Shown: one piece after another, positions 8,936 to 21,855 of the stretch
Layout: each line of letters starts with the position of its first letter
Numbering within the stretch: the stretch's first letter is position 1
DNA from: Eucommia ulmoides
Taxonomy: Eukaryota > Streptophyta > Magnoliopsida > Garryales > Eucommiaceae
DNA: 64,000 nt
Direction: 5' to 3'
NCBI GenBank assembly: GCA_016647705.1
Contig: CM028339.1
Span: 21,254,803-21,318,802 of the forward strand
Notes under the pieces: generated by a model
What the model was told of the DNA's origin: nothing
The model's database searches: none
What the model saw: only the letters and a program-made list of their open reading frames with translations
Made by a program: the position numbers and the translations under genes

Positions 8936-11283
8936 GTATCATCGTGGTAGTAATGGTGATATGACAGTTGTACCTTGTGGTGGTTTTTTTTTTTTTTTTT
9001 TTTTTCTGCCAGATGTAGGTTGTCCATCACCACCATCGACAATATGGTGGTCATCGGGGAGAGAGAGAGAGAGAGGAGAGAGAGCAAAATTGATAAAGAT
9101 GATATATTAGAAATTGGCCTTTCTTCTATTGATGATTTCAAAGAGCAGTTTAGGTAAAACAAATAAAAAATTGTGATTTTTTTATTATAATTTACTTTAT
9201 AAATAGTGTTTTATTAAAAGAAAAATAAGGGTTGGGAACCATTCTAATTTTCTACTTAAATATGGGGTTATCTTCAAATATACATTCTTTCTAATATTTT
9301 ATGACAAAAAAATATGACCTTTCTCTATATCTATATATACTCTTACATGTAAGAGGAAAGATTTACTTTACTATTTGTATGAATAAAATTATTGAAGTGT
9401 ACTTAAAAATTTTAAAAACAAAATTAATTTGTCCTTCAAAATATACTTTATATATATAATTAAATATAACCATACACAATTTTTTTGTTTAATATTTTTA
9501 TAGAAAAAATCTAAATTGCATATTTTGGAGGAAAAAAATAGACTTCTAAATTCTGCTAGAAATAATTATTGAAATTTCAAAATAAATACTTAAATAATTA
9601 TGGAATAAAACTAATAATACTTAAACAATATTAATTGGAACATTAACTAATCATGTATAGGAAACAAGATTAGAATATAAAAATTCTGTGAAAGATCTTA
9701 AAGTGTATATCTAACTAAAAGCGTGATGTGAACATTTACATAATTGAAACATAGGTAACAACAGAAAGCGAAGTAAATGTTTACGCAACGATAACATAAG
9801 ACAAAGTAGAAACGGGACGTGAATATTTACGTAACAAGAACAATGTATTAAACTTTAAATAAAGACTTATCCGAATATTCAAACAATGAATAAAGTTGAA
9901 GTAGATCGAGGTTAGAGTTTGACTCTATACCCTTAAAGCAGATTCGCGCCCCTATAATAGTGCTAATGGTTAAATGAATGTCTGCCTCCCAAGGTACAAT
10001 GATCTTGTGCTTGAACTGTTACAAAATTCTCAATATTCTGTGCTTTGGTGGTAATATGAAGTGAGAATGTTGTGAATCAGACTAATTGAAATTAATGTGA
10101 AATCTCCTAGTTATAGAAGACCAAAATACACTATTGAATAACTGCAACTTTGGAAATACATGTGTTCGTGTGAACATTCACAGGAACTGTCACAAATGAA
10201 CCTTTATGTTTGTTTATTAGTGTTGCTGTCACTTAATTAATGTTTAAACTGTCCTGGTGGGTCAAAATTCAACCTGACCCGGATCCGATCCAAACCCAAC
10301 CTGAACCCAAACCAAACCTGACCTGATTCGAGTTGAAATGTTTGTTGCTTAGTGGCTTGCTTTTATTCCTAACTTAAAAGTTGATACAAGCTTAGGTTTT
10401 TCCTCTACAACCAATGTGGTATAACTTACAATTTACAATTTAACTTATATCTTGACAAGGTTCTCGAGTTCTCCCTTCACAAGCGATATGAGATAACTCA
10501 TCCATTGTAGTCATCAAATCAATTTCAAGTGGGTTCCTTTGAGAATTAAAATCTCATTCAAAACTCAATCATTTTTGGCATATAAATATACTACGTCGAT
10601 CCTCAAATGATAAGGAACGCAACGAAATACTAACCTAATTAATTTAATTAATGAGTCTCACTTTAATTAATCAATTAAAATAGACAAATTTTTTAACAAA
10701 TTGTACTTTAAAAAAACTAGTTAGTCTCATTTGGTGTATATATGGAAACATAAAAAGTATAAAGAATTATGAAAAATATGTAACACCATAATCATAAAAT
10801 ACATGTATTCAATTTAAAGTAATTTTTTTTGGTCATTAGAGAGATTTTGACTTTTCAATTGAAATAGTTTTCATTAAAAAAAATTATAGATATTTTAATA
10901 TCTCTACTTTTATCAAAATTAAGGTTTTAAACATATTATATATTCACAGTACATAACATGTCATTTTTTGTGATTAAAAATATAGAGAAATATTATTTAA
11001 ATTATCGCAGTGATATATACCTAATATTTTTATTATTTTAATAGTAAAACACATGATAAAATGGTACAATCATATTTACAAGCTCTTTATACTCTTTTTA
11101 AATGAAGATCTCTCTCTTCTCTACTATTAGAGTAGAAAATGAGAGTTAAACAATGCCGAATACTGATATCGACAATTTTGTCATCATTTTTCATCAAACC
11201 ATCCTTACTGAGATATTTATACTCGTAAATATTTACATTTTTATAATTTATGCATAGTTTAGTTGTCATTGGTGATTTGGTTC
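8936..11283. other. AT-rich DNA without recognisable genes
   Basis: Contains a 22-base T run (8984-9005), a (GA)n run near 9060-9083, three loosely repeated blocks around 9726-9835 containing GTGAAYATTTACGTAA-like phrases, and ACCCGA/ACCYGA-type hexamers at 10265-10330. No conserved reading frame was recognised on either strand. Confidence 0.5.
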
Positions 11284-13580
11284 TGTTGATCCTAAGATTT
11301 TAATGGACAATTAAATGTTGATATTTTTGGTAGAACTAGTGGATTTATTGAGTGTTTCAATTTATAAGTTCCAGTGAAGATATTATCATGAAGAAAATGA
11401 ATGCTGAAGAGATTGACAAAGATGATGGACATTAAGAGACCGAAGAAATTGAAGAATCTAGGAAAAATAACTCAGGTTAAATTTTAACTCTTAATGTATC
11501 CCGATTAGGATCAAACACGACACAAAATATTTTTATGATTATGTGTTTTTTTTAATAGGATCATAATTAACTAACATATTTGTTCCTATATGAAATTGAA
11601 AAAGAAACATGGTTTTAATAAATATAATTGATTAAAATTGAATTTAAGAATTTAGTGGAGCTAACCGAGAAAAGAAATTGGTTAAAGGGGCAAAAACATC
11701 GAAGAAATTGAATGAAAATTAATTAAGGAAAGGTGTTCTAGCAATGGTTGGTCAACAGATAAGTCGACCTATAGAAATTAGCTGAACTCTCTGAATCAGC
11801 CGGTCGACAGGTAGGTCGACCTATGGTTATAAGACGAAGTCTCTAGATCTTACGGTCAACTGGTAAGTCAACCTGTGAATGTTTCTGAATCGTCTGGTCG
11901 ACAGATGGATAAGTAGAGATCGATGAGTAGGCAAAGAATTTTGGCTTGGGCTACGTCCTGAATTGGGCGGTCGATGATGGGTGTTGGTTGGTCAATCGAT
12001 AGCCAGTTTTAGGTTTTGTGGAATTTCAGGATTTATTCAAAAACTAGTCGTTAATTGTTTACTTGATTGAGAGATCTTAGAGATATGGATATATTTAAGA
12101 TATGATACTCCTAATTGAATATCCCTATAGATATGGTTCAAGTATTTTTGATATTTCTCAATTTGGTACATGTAATTCTTTCTATTTTATCTAATTGAGT
12201 TTGAGAAAATGTTTGAGGGACTTAATTGAATATTCTAAAAGATATTATTGAGTGAATTATACTAGGATTAAGTCATAATGATATATGGGATCTATAAGTG
12301 CTTTTTAGATACTTATTATTTGAAAACTAGCCGTTGGAAGACTTGCTCTAATTTCTTATATGTGAACCTGTGGATTTCACATAATAAGATGACAATACAC
12401 ACAATATCAAGAACTATTCAGTTCCTATGCTTTTCTAAGAGTCATCATTTTGATATTATTTTGAGAGATCAATTGTGAGATCAATTATTGAGAAGTTCTT
12501 AAGTTAAAACACTATTTGAGTTAGCGTCACCAATCTAAGCTGTCTTGCGATACTATGTGCAATCTATTCGATGTTTTCCTGGTGAGATCGTTCCAAAATT
12601 ATTCTTTAATTGAGTATTTTATTATTATTATTTGTTTGGTGAATTGATCTTTTTGAGAAATCGTTTTTGAACTTTAAAAGTATAAAAATCTTTTAAAAAC
12701 GATTTGTGTGTTAATTTGATTACGTGTTTAATTGTGCTACCCGCATTCTTTATTAAAATCAGATTTTATTTTCTCACTTTATTTCTATCACTAATATCGA
12801 GACATTAATTGAGTATTAATTAATCTGGGGTGATAGAAGCTCTAAGTGGAAAAAAGCTTATCAATTCTGTAATTGGTGAGTTGTATGCGGATTAGATATT
12901 ATTGGGAATATCTAATTAGGGGTAGCTATGGGTTTTGATCTCTTCCTATAAAAAGATTGAGGTTTGATATTTGCCTAGAGTACAAAAAGGTTAGGTTACT
13001 CTTTTCCCTTGAAAAAAGCTTAGGTGTGATTCTTCCTGATTATGATCAATTGTGAGTGAATTGTAAATGTTCCATCTTTACCTGGGAAAATGATACTTAG
13101 AGTAATTGTGTGGTTTAATTTTTGAGCCTAAGGTATAAAAATAATTAGGTCGTGATTCTCCCTGTAATAGAATTAAGTTAATCTTCTGCCTAGTAAAAAG
13201 ATAGAGGTTATTCCTTAGCCTGTGAAAAGGAATTGTAAAAATTGATTCTGAGCATGCAAAAAGAATCATTGTGAGGGTTTGGTTCCTACCTTTAAAGGAA
13301 TCTTGAGTTTAGTAGGTCCGACTCTCTGTGGAGCTCGGGGCACTAGATTAGCCAAGAGTAGCTTGGTGAACCAATATAAATTTCTGTGTGTTGCATAATT
13401 TATATTGTTTATATTTTGTTATTTGGGTGTGCACCTAGTTGATAACACATAATCTGCTGCTACAAAAGATAATAATTAATTTTAGGATAATATTAATTGT
13501 TTGATTTTTTAAGTGTTATATTTTGATAATTTTTAATACTACCCAATTCACTCCCTCTTGAGTAGCTCAGTAGGCCAATA
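11284..13580 (+). mobile_element. 5' LTR of Sirevirus-like copia element 1
   Basis: Starts TGTTGATCCTAAG and ends TAGGCCAATA (canonical CAACA mutated to CAATA), directly before a tRNA-Met primer site. At about 2.3 kb it is long, as in Sirevirus (SIRE/Maximus) copias. It shares its ordered landmarks with 59663-61771 and 58651-62723. Positions 11745-11900 carry a cluster of GTCGAC-based repeats such as GGTCGACAGGTAGGTCGACC. Flanking bases are GGTTC on the left and ACTTC after the 3' LTR stub at 14929, so a target duplication is not supported. Confidence 0.8.
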
Positions 13581-13582
13581 AT

Positions 13583-13594
13583 TGGTATCAGAGC
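13583..13594 (+). other. primer binding site, initiator tRNA-Met type
   Basis: TGGTATCAGAGC, two bases after the LTR end. This is the standard copia/gypsy minus-strand primer site complementary to the 3' end of tRNA-Met. Confidence 0.9.
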
Positions 13595-13630
13595 TGGTTT
13601 AGCTCGACATACTTAGTTAACAAATATCAC

Positions 13631-14752
13631 ATGGCACACATAATAAACACACTAGCTAAGGGGCAGTCTATGCATCGACCATCGTTGTTTGCAGTTGAAA
13701 ATTATTCGTTCTGGAAAGACAGAATAATAGCCTTCCTTCAGACCACAAATTATGATGTCTGGCTAACAATCGAGGATGGTCCATTTGTTCCAATGGAAAA
13801 TGGAGTCAAGAAGAAGAAATGACAGCTGACTGCTTCCGATAAGCAGAAACTTTCTATGAACTCTCAAGCTATTAATATTTTATTTTGTTTTTTGGATGCT
13901 AATGAATACTTGAGAGTTTCAGGTTGTAAATCAGCAAAGGAGATGTGGGATAAGTTACAAGTTACTCACGAAGGGACAAGTCAAGTGAAGCAATCGAAAA
14001 TCAACACTCTTATGAGGAAATTTGAATTGTTAAGAATGGGAGAAACTGAATCGATTTAAGAGATGTATACTCGTTTCAACAACATTTGCAATCACTTGAG
14101 TCAACTTGGAAAACCATACTCCAAGGAGGATAGAGTTCGAAAGGTCCTAAGATATTTGACAAAAATATGGGAGTCGAAGGTGACCGCAATTGAGGAAGCT
14201 AAGGACCTTACCAAATACGAAATTGATGATCTCATAGGTAACTTGATGATGCATGAAATGAAGATTAAAGGATATGAGGATGACGCCAAAAATAGCAAAA
14301 AGAAATCCTTGGCGCTAAAGGCTCAAAAAGCTAAAGATGAGGATGATAGTGACGATATAAGCCTTAACAGTGAGCAAAAGAAAGATGTGGCGTTACTCAC
14401 AAAGAATTTTCAAAGAATGATTCGATGTACATTCCGTGGGAGAAGAAATTTCAACATAAACAATGTTGAATGCTACAATTGTCACAAGATCGATCACTTT
14501 CATATTGATTGTCCTGAACTGAAGAAGGATAAAAAAAAGAGAAAAAAAGAAAAAAGAAGAAGAAAAGAAAGAAAATCGGGAGGAAAACTACTTGGGATGA
14601 TTCTAATTCGAGTAGCTCGGAAGAATCTGACAGTAATGGATCGTCCATGCTTGCCCTAATGTCCACTAGTAATGAGGTACCTAAAAGTTCAAGTTCTTGT
14701 CCTATTGATTTTGATGATTTATTTGATGTATATCAAGAACTTACATATGATT
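13631..14752 (+). pseudogene. copia gag remnant (UBN2-type gag, zinc knuckle)
   Basis: ATG at 13631, 37 bp after the PBS, starts a gag with the pattern RPSLF..ENYSFWKDR and later SAKEMWDKL, typical of the copia gag (UBN2) domain. TGA at 13820-13822 and TAA at 14057-14059 break it in an otherwise continuous frame. A zinc knuckle CYNCHKIDHFHIDC lies at 14471-14522, with Asp in place of the usual Gly. After a lysine-rich run the frame shifts, and an acidic TWDDSNSSSSEE segment leads to DDLFDVYQELTYDF near 14710-14750. That acidic Ser/Glu stretch is typical of Sirevirus gag. Protease, integrase, RT and RNase H are all missing, because the sequence jumps straight into the 3' end of an LTR. Confidence 0.85.
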
Positions 14753-14929
14753 TTGTTTATATTTTATTGTTTGGGTGTGCACCTAGTTAATAACACATAA
14801 TCCGCCGCTATAAAAGATAATAATTAATTTTAGGATAATATTAATTGTTTGATTTTTTAAGTGTTATATTCTGATAATTTTTAATACTGTCCAATTCATC
14901 TCCCTCTTGGGTAGCTCATTAGGCTAACA
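14752..14929 (+). mobile_element. 3' LTR stub of copia element 1
   Basis: TTGTTTATATTTTATTGT onward matches the last 178 bp of the LTR ending at 13580, including GTGCACCTAGTTAATAAC and the end AGGCTAACA. The junction with gag sits at TTGTTTATATTTT, which also occurs in the LTR (near 13405), so a microhomology-mediated deletion of pol and most of the 3' LTR is likely. Confidence 0.8.
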
Positions 14930-14950
14930 ACTTCATTTATATTTGGTAAT

Positions 14951-15209
14951 TGTAAATTAATGCGAAAAGATTAAAGCGGTACCTTTTAGATTCGAAAGAT
15001 ATGTTTATAACTCGTTCTTCGTTTCTTCTCTCGTCGGTAAGGAAAATACTATTAGAGTATTTTTTGATAATATTCAAAGACTCACTAACCAAGACCACTC
15101 AAAATTTCTATAATTTGATGGGATTAGAAATCTTAGAATCAATGTCTATTTATAGAGAGAATCCTAAATAGTATGTCATTTCCAATAGATGTCTACCGAA
15201 TAGACGTGA
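14951..15209 (-). mobile_element. small solo LTR, left piece (interrupted)
   Basis: With 24610-24714 this forms a unit of about 364 bp that starts TGTAAATTAATG and ends ATTCGACA (TG..CA) and is flanked by GTAAT at 14946-14950 and 24715-24719. On the minus strand CTATAAATAGA (15155-15145) looks like the LTR promoter TATA box, so transcription would run leftward. No coding sequence is attached, hence solo LTR; the family is not identified. It was split by the Tekay-type element. Confidence 0.7.
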
Positions 15210-17376
15210 TGTCACAACCTGTCCTGGAACCCGTCATCCTAAGGCTAGTGTGACTACAACATGACATCATCAATATCCAAACAACCAAATGAAAGACAAT
15301 ATGTTCCCACCATATAATACAAACATTTAAATGGGGGACACATCCATCCCAAATTAATCCTAACAACCAGTATTCATCTATGAACCTTTTATAGGTTCGT
15401 CTTGGACAGCATCTCTCAAACACTTATATGACTCCATCACGCAGCTCTACCTAGTGCCAGTAGGGTACCGACTCCTAGCCGTTGTACCTGCGAGTGTACT
15501 GTCTTCTTAGTAAAACATTTCGAAAATATTAATACTTTCTAAATATTTCCACAATCTAGTATAGATCAAGCACAAGTATATAAGCAATGACAATAAAGCA
15601 ATATAGATAAGTTTCATCTAGTATAAAGTCCTACTAATCGTCATAATAAATAATATCAAACCAACCAATATACGAAAAACACCACATTTCAACCACCAAT
15701 CTCAAACACACACCTCCAACACCCACACACTGGCCAGTCCTAGTAATCGTTTTAACCTCACGATCGGGAGTTGCAGCGGTACCGTAACATTCATAGGAAT
15801 GCCTTCCTATGAAATATCCACACCCCTTTTTGGGGAGAAATATAATCCACACCCCTTACGGGGAGAAATGTAATCCACACCCCTTACGGGAAGAAATATA
15901 ATCCACACCCCTTACGGGGAGAACAACCATGGCATCGTCAAAAACAAATACAGCCTCATCGAAACCACCGTCTAATTTCACCAAATCTAGCGAAAATTCA
16001 TTTCCGACTTCTTTTTGAAATCGATCGAAGTCCAGTTACCAATTTATTTAAATCCTGCTTGATCCATATCATTTATAAATTCGTACAGTTTAGGTAATCA
16101 CAATTTTCATCACATATATATATATAGAAAATAGTTTGGTAAGAAGACAGTACACTCACCTCGATCCCCGTTTTGTACAACTGACACTGCCCGTATTCTA
16201 TCTGGACGCCAGTGCCTGCGAACCTAATAGTGGCAGAGTCTAAATTAATATCTTATCTAAAATATCCTAATCATGCAATGTCGGCCTTATATTCCGAATT
16301 GTTACTATTCTATGTACCACGTAATTAAAATTAATTAATCGTTAGGAAATTGTTACAATTTTTGGGATTTGTAACGCTAAATAATATTTAATTTAACGAG
16401 AATTATTAGTCGATTGGAATTTTACTTGTTTCCTAATCGTTTGGAGACCACGAGAGGGGTTTTCAATTTTCAGTGGGGTGGTTCATGTAATTCCCTTTTC
16501 TTTTTTCTTTTTTTTTTTTTTTTTTTTCCTTCTTCTTCCTTCTTTTTTTCCATTTCTCTTTTCTGTTCCGTCTTCTACTTCCGTCCTGGTTTGAACCTTC
16601 CACCGATCGTCCTACTTCAAACATGAACACACCACCACCCGTTACTCACACCCTAAACGCCGAACACACATACTTCCCTCCCACAGTCACCGTGGACCGA
16701 ACAAACTCCCTGCCGGACGACGACGTCACCGACGACTCCCTCTCCCTTACTTCATTTTCTGTTTTCTGTTTTGGGACTCGCCGGCGACCGACCGTGCTCT
16801 GATCACGCCACACATTCACAAAAACGGAACACCCGTGACGTCGACCGGAACACCTACCCGAACCGATACCCACATTCTCTCTCTCTCTAATACTTCGGCC
16901 GGCAGCACCCATCCTCACACTGGAGGGACACCCCCACGCCGTCGATGATCATACAACCAGACTAGACGGTGCCACCACACACCCCCACTCAGTCTCCGAA
17001 CAACCAGAACACACCCACTACTGGTAGCCCACACACTCGACGACGAATCCGAACACACACACGCCAGCGAACGGCGACGATCAAGGACATACTGCCGGTG
17101 GACAGAACACACATCCACATACTCCCAGTAAGCCGATGATGATAGCCTAATACTCCCTCACCTGAGATCGACGACAACTCACACATCCACCGACACATAC
17201 TGCCGATCTTCCTTTCTCTCTCCATTTCCTGATTTCTATTTTTAAATTTCAGATTTTTTTGGAAATGTTCTGATCATTACACGTATGTATTGCATGCGTT
17301 TAGTGGGTTCACTTCCTCCCAACTTGCCACGACACTGCTCTCCTTACCTCCTGCCGGCAGCAGCTTCATCGGATGA

Positions 17377-17410
<34 letters not shown>

Positions 17411-17737
17411 AACTTTTTTAATTAATTACTCTTTCTCCCCCCCAACTCTCTTTAAATCTTAATTTTAATTAATTGAAATTTTTAAAAGTCTCTAAAATTT
17501 GCAATTTCACCCTTTTAAGTTTCAATTAAAAATTTCATGTCAATTTACCCCCTCAAAGTTTGGATTTAATTTTTTTTTTCCTAAATTTGCGAATTGACCC
17601 CTAGATTTTGAATTTGAATTTTTATTGACCCAATTTCACCCCGAATTTATTTTTATTTTCATTTATTTATTATTTTTTTTTTCAGTTACACTAAAATGTA
17701 ACCAAAATGACGTATTTGCTATAATTGAGGTCTTACA
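15210..17737 (-). mobile_element. 3' LTR of the Tekay-type element
   Basis: 2528 bp, TGTCACAACC at 15210 to GGTCTTACA at 17737 in plus coordinates. It carries a 29-bp minisatellite (15815-15923), a long CT tract (16495-16565), a (TA)n tract (17378-17407) and GC-rich segments with short frames that are not coding. It lacks about 210 bp present in the other LTR (22607-22816), with AAAC at both breakpoints. Confidence 0.9.
15815..15923. repeat. 29-bp tandem repeat in the Tekay LTR (4 copies)
   Basis: Units of the form ATCCACACCCCTTACGGGG plus AGAAATRTA. The first copy has TTTTTGGGG in place of TTACGGGG. The same array occurs at 22460-22570 in the other LTR. Each unit can fold as CCCCTTACGGGG, a small inverted repeat. 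Confidence 0.9.
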
Positions 17738-17890
17738 ACTCTTCCCTCCTAAAAGAAATTTCGTCCCGAAATTTTGTTACCTTAGTCGAATAAATGCGGG
17801 TATCTGTTCCTCATCTCGTCTTCTCGCTATTATATCGCATCTTCCACTGCATGTTTGCGCCATAACACCTTAACTAACATAATCACTTTC
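17738..17890 (-). pseudogene. integrase C-terminal remnant and polypurine tract
   Basis: On the minus strand a decayed frame reads VKVLWRKHAVEDA, two stop codons, then REDEMRNRYPHLF and a stop. This is the chromovirus (Tekay/Del) integrase tail, where a conserved VKVLWR, a Trp-Glu segment and a YPHLF motif close the polyprotein just before the 3' LTR. The Trp region is lost to two stops near 17830. Between the stop and the LTR lies AGGAGGGAAGAG, the probable polypurine tract for plus-strand priming. Confidence 0.8.
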
Positions 17891-19612
17891 GTTCGCACAC
17901 CTGACCTTTACAGCTTAGAATTTAAACTGACTCTTCCCCGTAGGTCAAATCTGTTTCCAACTCGATCGGCTACGAAATCAACCCATAAGAAGGGTTTGAC
18001 ATATGTTTCCAGAGTATCGATTCATGGAGAGCGTCGTATAGTCGAGATAATTCTGGCGGTAACGTAGGTCCATACGCTGTCGTGCCCACCCGATACTTTT
18101 TTTTTTGGTCCGATGTACCTTAGACTTAACTTCTCTTTCTTCCTGAATGTCATTAATTTTCGTCAGGCCACTAATACGTCAAAGTCGCATTACAAAGTTA
18201 TACTCATCTCATGTGATTCTAGAACAACTGCCTCCCATATATGGTCTCATTATTCCAAATTGCCCAAAATTTACAACCAACAACTTTTCGTTAAATCATA
18301 ACCATCCAATAAACAAGGTGCATTTGTCGATTACCCTTAATACGGATAATTCTCTGTCAAAGGATCCCAGGTTCCTAACTGTTTCCACTATGCTACTCTG
18401 ATAAAATTAAAATCAGTAACAACACTATATGCTGGAAATATTCCAGTACGGGGAGTTGATTCCAACTCATCGTAACCGGCATTTATCCATTTCATCCAAC
18501 ATTTCCTAGTCACCTGTCGCAGCAATATTTTTCATTCAACATTTAACTTAATAATAATGGCCACTGGTCTCATAGGCACAGATAACTCAACTATCACTAA
18601 CCTCGATACCTATCTCAACTCTTTAATATTTATATCGATATCTTTCTTAATATCTAAATATAACCAACTCTCATAACTACAACTTAAATATATCAAACAA
18701 ACATTCTATGAGAATTCCTTTCATGCTCCCACATTTTACCAAGTCCCTGACATGGTCACGCTCTTCAGGTTCATTTCCCCCTGCTTAACATGCTTTCAAA
18801 CATATATCCACATATGCACACAACTCGAAGGTCATAGGTATACCCCAGTCATAATGAAATCGACACATTTTGATAGTTACTAGCTATTAACTGTAAAATA
18901 TTATGTCATGTATACATATCAGCTCGAGGATATTTTAAATTCTCCTTGTCCCATAACATCTTAATGACTTCTAATTCCCAGAAAAAGTAGTCGCATCGGC
19001 CTATTTAAAATTCCGCAGAAGTTTCGTTTTCCTATCTCAGTTCAGTTTAACAGATCGGAAACCTGTATCATTTTCATATAACACTTTATGCGATGCCACC
19101 ATGATTAACGACAAGATAGTTATTAGCATAAACAGATTTTATTAACATTACACAAACATCCCTCTTACCAGAAACTGCCACGACACCATCCCTCAACATA
19201 TCTTCCAACACCTGAATCGTATTTCCTAGTAAACCATTGATCCATGACTGGAACCAGGTATCAACTTCTACTTGGGCAACTAAAAGAGTATGAAAAAAAA
19301 ATAAATTAACCCGCATGTTCAAATAACTATCAACTCCTGACACCACAATTTTCCCCACGGATTGTTCATTCACTGACGACTTATTTTACTTTGACAACAA
19401 TTATTGTCCAAATCACAATATGGCGAGAACACCTATGATTGCAGAATTCCAGTTCCAAGATTCCGAATAACCAATTAATAGAATTCCTAGAATTACTAGT
19501 CCTTATCCCTTTTTGATTTTGATTGATTTGATTGATTTTTTTTTTAATCTTGTCCCCACTTAATTTTAACGTTTGCATTAGATTGGCGCATCACGCAATC
19601 GAACAATCCCAT

Positions 19613-19660
<48 letters not shown>

Positions 19661-21839
19661 CATGCGCATCAGGAAAACACTCCTCGAACTACTCTTCCTT
19701 TGCTTTTCTGGTCTAGGTCAAGGCTACCATAGCCCATCTGGAGATTTCGTTACTTCTCGATCTTAGCTTTGACTAACCAATCACCGGATAACAGATGCCG
19801 TGATTTCCCATTTCCATTCCCAATCTACTAATCATACCCATGCCATTACAGTATAGTTAATATTATTGGGGTATTGCGTATTTTATTCCATGCACCTCTT
19901 TTAAGGTCTTGCTTGTAAATTGACATTATCAACCTTACACTTTTTATTTCAAATTCCCAAACTTCCTCATTCCCTCAGACACGCTAATAAGCTCTACGGT
20001 CAATTTCCACTGCATTGCTAAACTTTCTTAACTAAACATCCTACCCTTACATGTCCATACTATGGTAAATATCAATACCGAACAGCGTTACTATTCGACC
20101 AGCCGCCCACTAAACTTACAAGGGCCTCAACTTAACCCATAAATTAATATGAGCAATCAACTCACTAATGTTTGACCCGAAATATTTGCTATAGTCAGCA
20201 CTGTGACCATCATCATTTCCTTCTACTCTTATCGTTTCCAATTAGACATCTACTTCTGCGCTTCTACCCTACCATCGCTAAATGTCAACTTCATACCTAC
20301 CAGCTCCATTTGAGTGGTCACCCGACCGATTACCTGATAGACTTACAAAGATCTCTATTCGACATTAATATGTGCAACCCCGCTTTTTTTTTTTTTTTTT
20401 TCTTCCGACTTAAAGCACAAATCCCGTCATACAGGAGATGTTACTAACGTTAGAACGAATACAATCTCTACTAGTTCCATAAAGTTTCAAATTCCGATCA
20501 CATGTTCTCGGCCTTCTCCATATTCCGTCAATTCACCACTTTGGCTTCCTTTAGATTCACTTGAATGCTATGCCTTAAGAGTACTAGTCATATTTACTGC
20601 ACTAGTCACTGTCATAGTAACCCATTCTAGTTTTTACGTTACGAACACCAGATCCTTATGGAAACACATACCAGATTTACCTAAATCATTAGTTAATATT
20701 CTAATTTATTGTGACGACTTCTTCTTCCATTAAAATTTCCTAAACTGTAAGCAAACTTACTTTAATCCCCCAATATCCAACGATTAATATATGTTTTTTT
20801 TTTTTTTTTTTTCCAAAATTATTTAAATTCAACTAAATGCAATCAATCATCGAGTTAAATTAATCCACTCAATTTTTCCTGTCCCATAGCAATCACCTAT
20901 AAAGTCCCAAGACTAAAACTTCAAATCTCAATTCCCCATATTTATTAACACCAGTATACTTAACCAACTTGTGTACCGAACGTTCACCTCCTTATCATTA
21001 TGGAACTTATTTAACAGCAACCACAATTACTAATCATGCTTTACAAGCATCCTATCCATTCTCGGAACTACATAAAGAAAAGCCCTAGCTATTTCAATGT
21101 TCATTGCCGAAACTTGTTTGAACATCATCTGTGTACTGACTTGTGTTATTATTTTTTTTTTTTTTGACATTTTTCGAACCTCCTGAACCCGCTATCAGAC
21201 TAACTGAGGTACTAGATATGCCTTCCCAACATTACATACCTTTATTCATCCCAAATTTGACTCCACCCGCAACTCTATATTACTCGTTCAATGGATTACA
21301 TCTACACATACCTACTATCCTCCTAGGTCCACAAACCTCGGCTACTTTTTATATATCATTTCCTATTACCTTGCTACATGCCACAACGGTTACTTCACCT
21401 ATTAATCAATCTAAAAAGTGCTACCAATTTAAATTCTTGTCCAGTAACGTCACAGTTTCTTTTCAAATTGCTTAGGAAGTGATTTACTCTTTTTGAATAC
21501 GATTTCTTATTTTGACTTAAGTGCGTTCTACCATATCATCTAGTATATTGATAACGACATAATTAGTTATTTGTCTAACTTAGCCTTCTTATCTTGTGGA
21601 AGACATCCCTCCTAGTAATATCACCACATGGTCATATCGCTGCTAGCGAAAAAGAAAAGATAACCCTCCATGCACCCTGCCAATGCACCAATTAAAAAAA
21701 GACCGGACACTCACATACCAAGCTCACCTATCGACACACTATCTCATGTCCCCCACTGACTAGACGACTGGCACGTCGTTCTACCTCATAATCTTCTACT
21801 GACACGTCCTCAAACAAGTCTACAGAACCTATAACCTAG
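17891..21839 (-). pseudogene. gag-pol region of the Tekay-type element, unreadable
   Basis: No open frame above about 110 codons on the coding (minus) strand. A 95-codon minus frame at 19086-19373 keeps a weak likeness to the zinc-binding and linker part of gypsy integrase (AQVEVDTWFQSWI and later DGVVAVSGK). The rest is broken by stops, T runs (20384-20401, 20790-20813, 21151-21165) and an (AT)n tract (19614-19657). The gag zinc knuckle, protease DTG and RT YxDD motifs could not be found by eye. The element must have been moved by proteins supplied in trans. Confidence 0.6.
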
Positions 21840-21851
21840 GCTCTGATACCA
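21840..21851 (-). other. primer binding site, tRNA-Met type
   Basis: The minus strand reads TGGTATCAGAGC, four bases after the LTR end at 21856. Confidence 0.9.
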
Positions 21852-21855
21852 AAAT

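Noticed and set aside
14451..14666. Minus-strand frame opposite the copia gag
   Set aside because: Shadow of the lysine-rich gag tail on the other strand.
11279..14934. Target duplication of copia element 1 (GGTTC / ACTTC)
   Set aside because: Only three of five bases agree, no better than a weak chance match.
16414..17225. Several 60-90-codon frames in the Tekay LTRs (and 23244-24045)
   Set aside because: They lie in LTR sequence, arise from CT-rich and CCG-rich stretches, occur in both LTRs, and match no domain.
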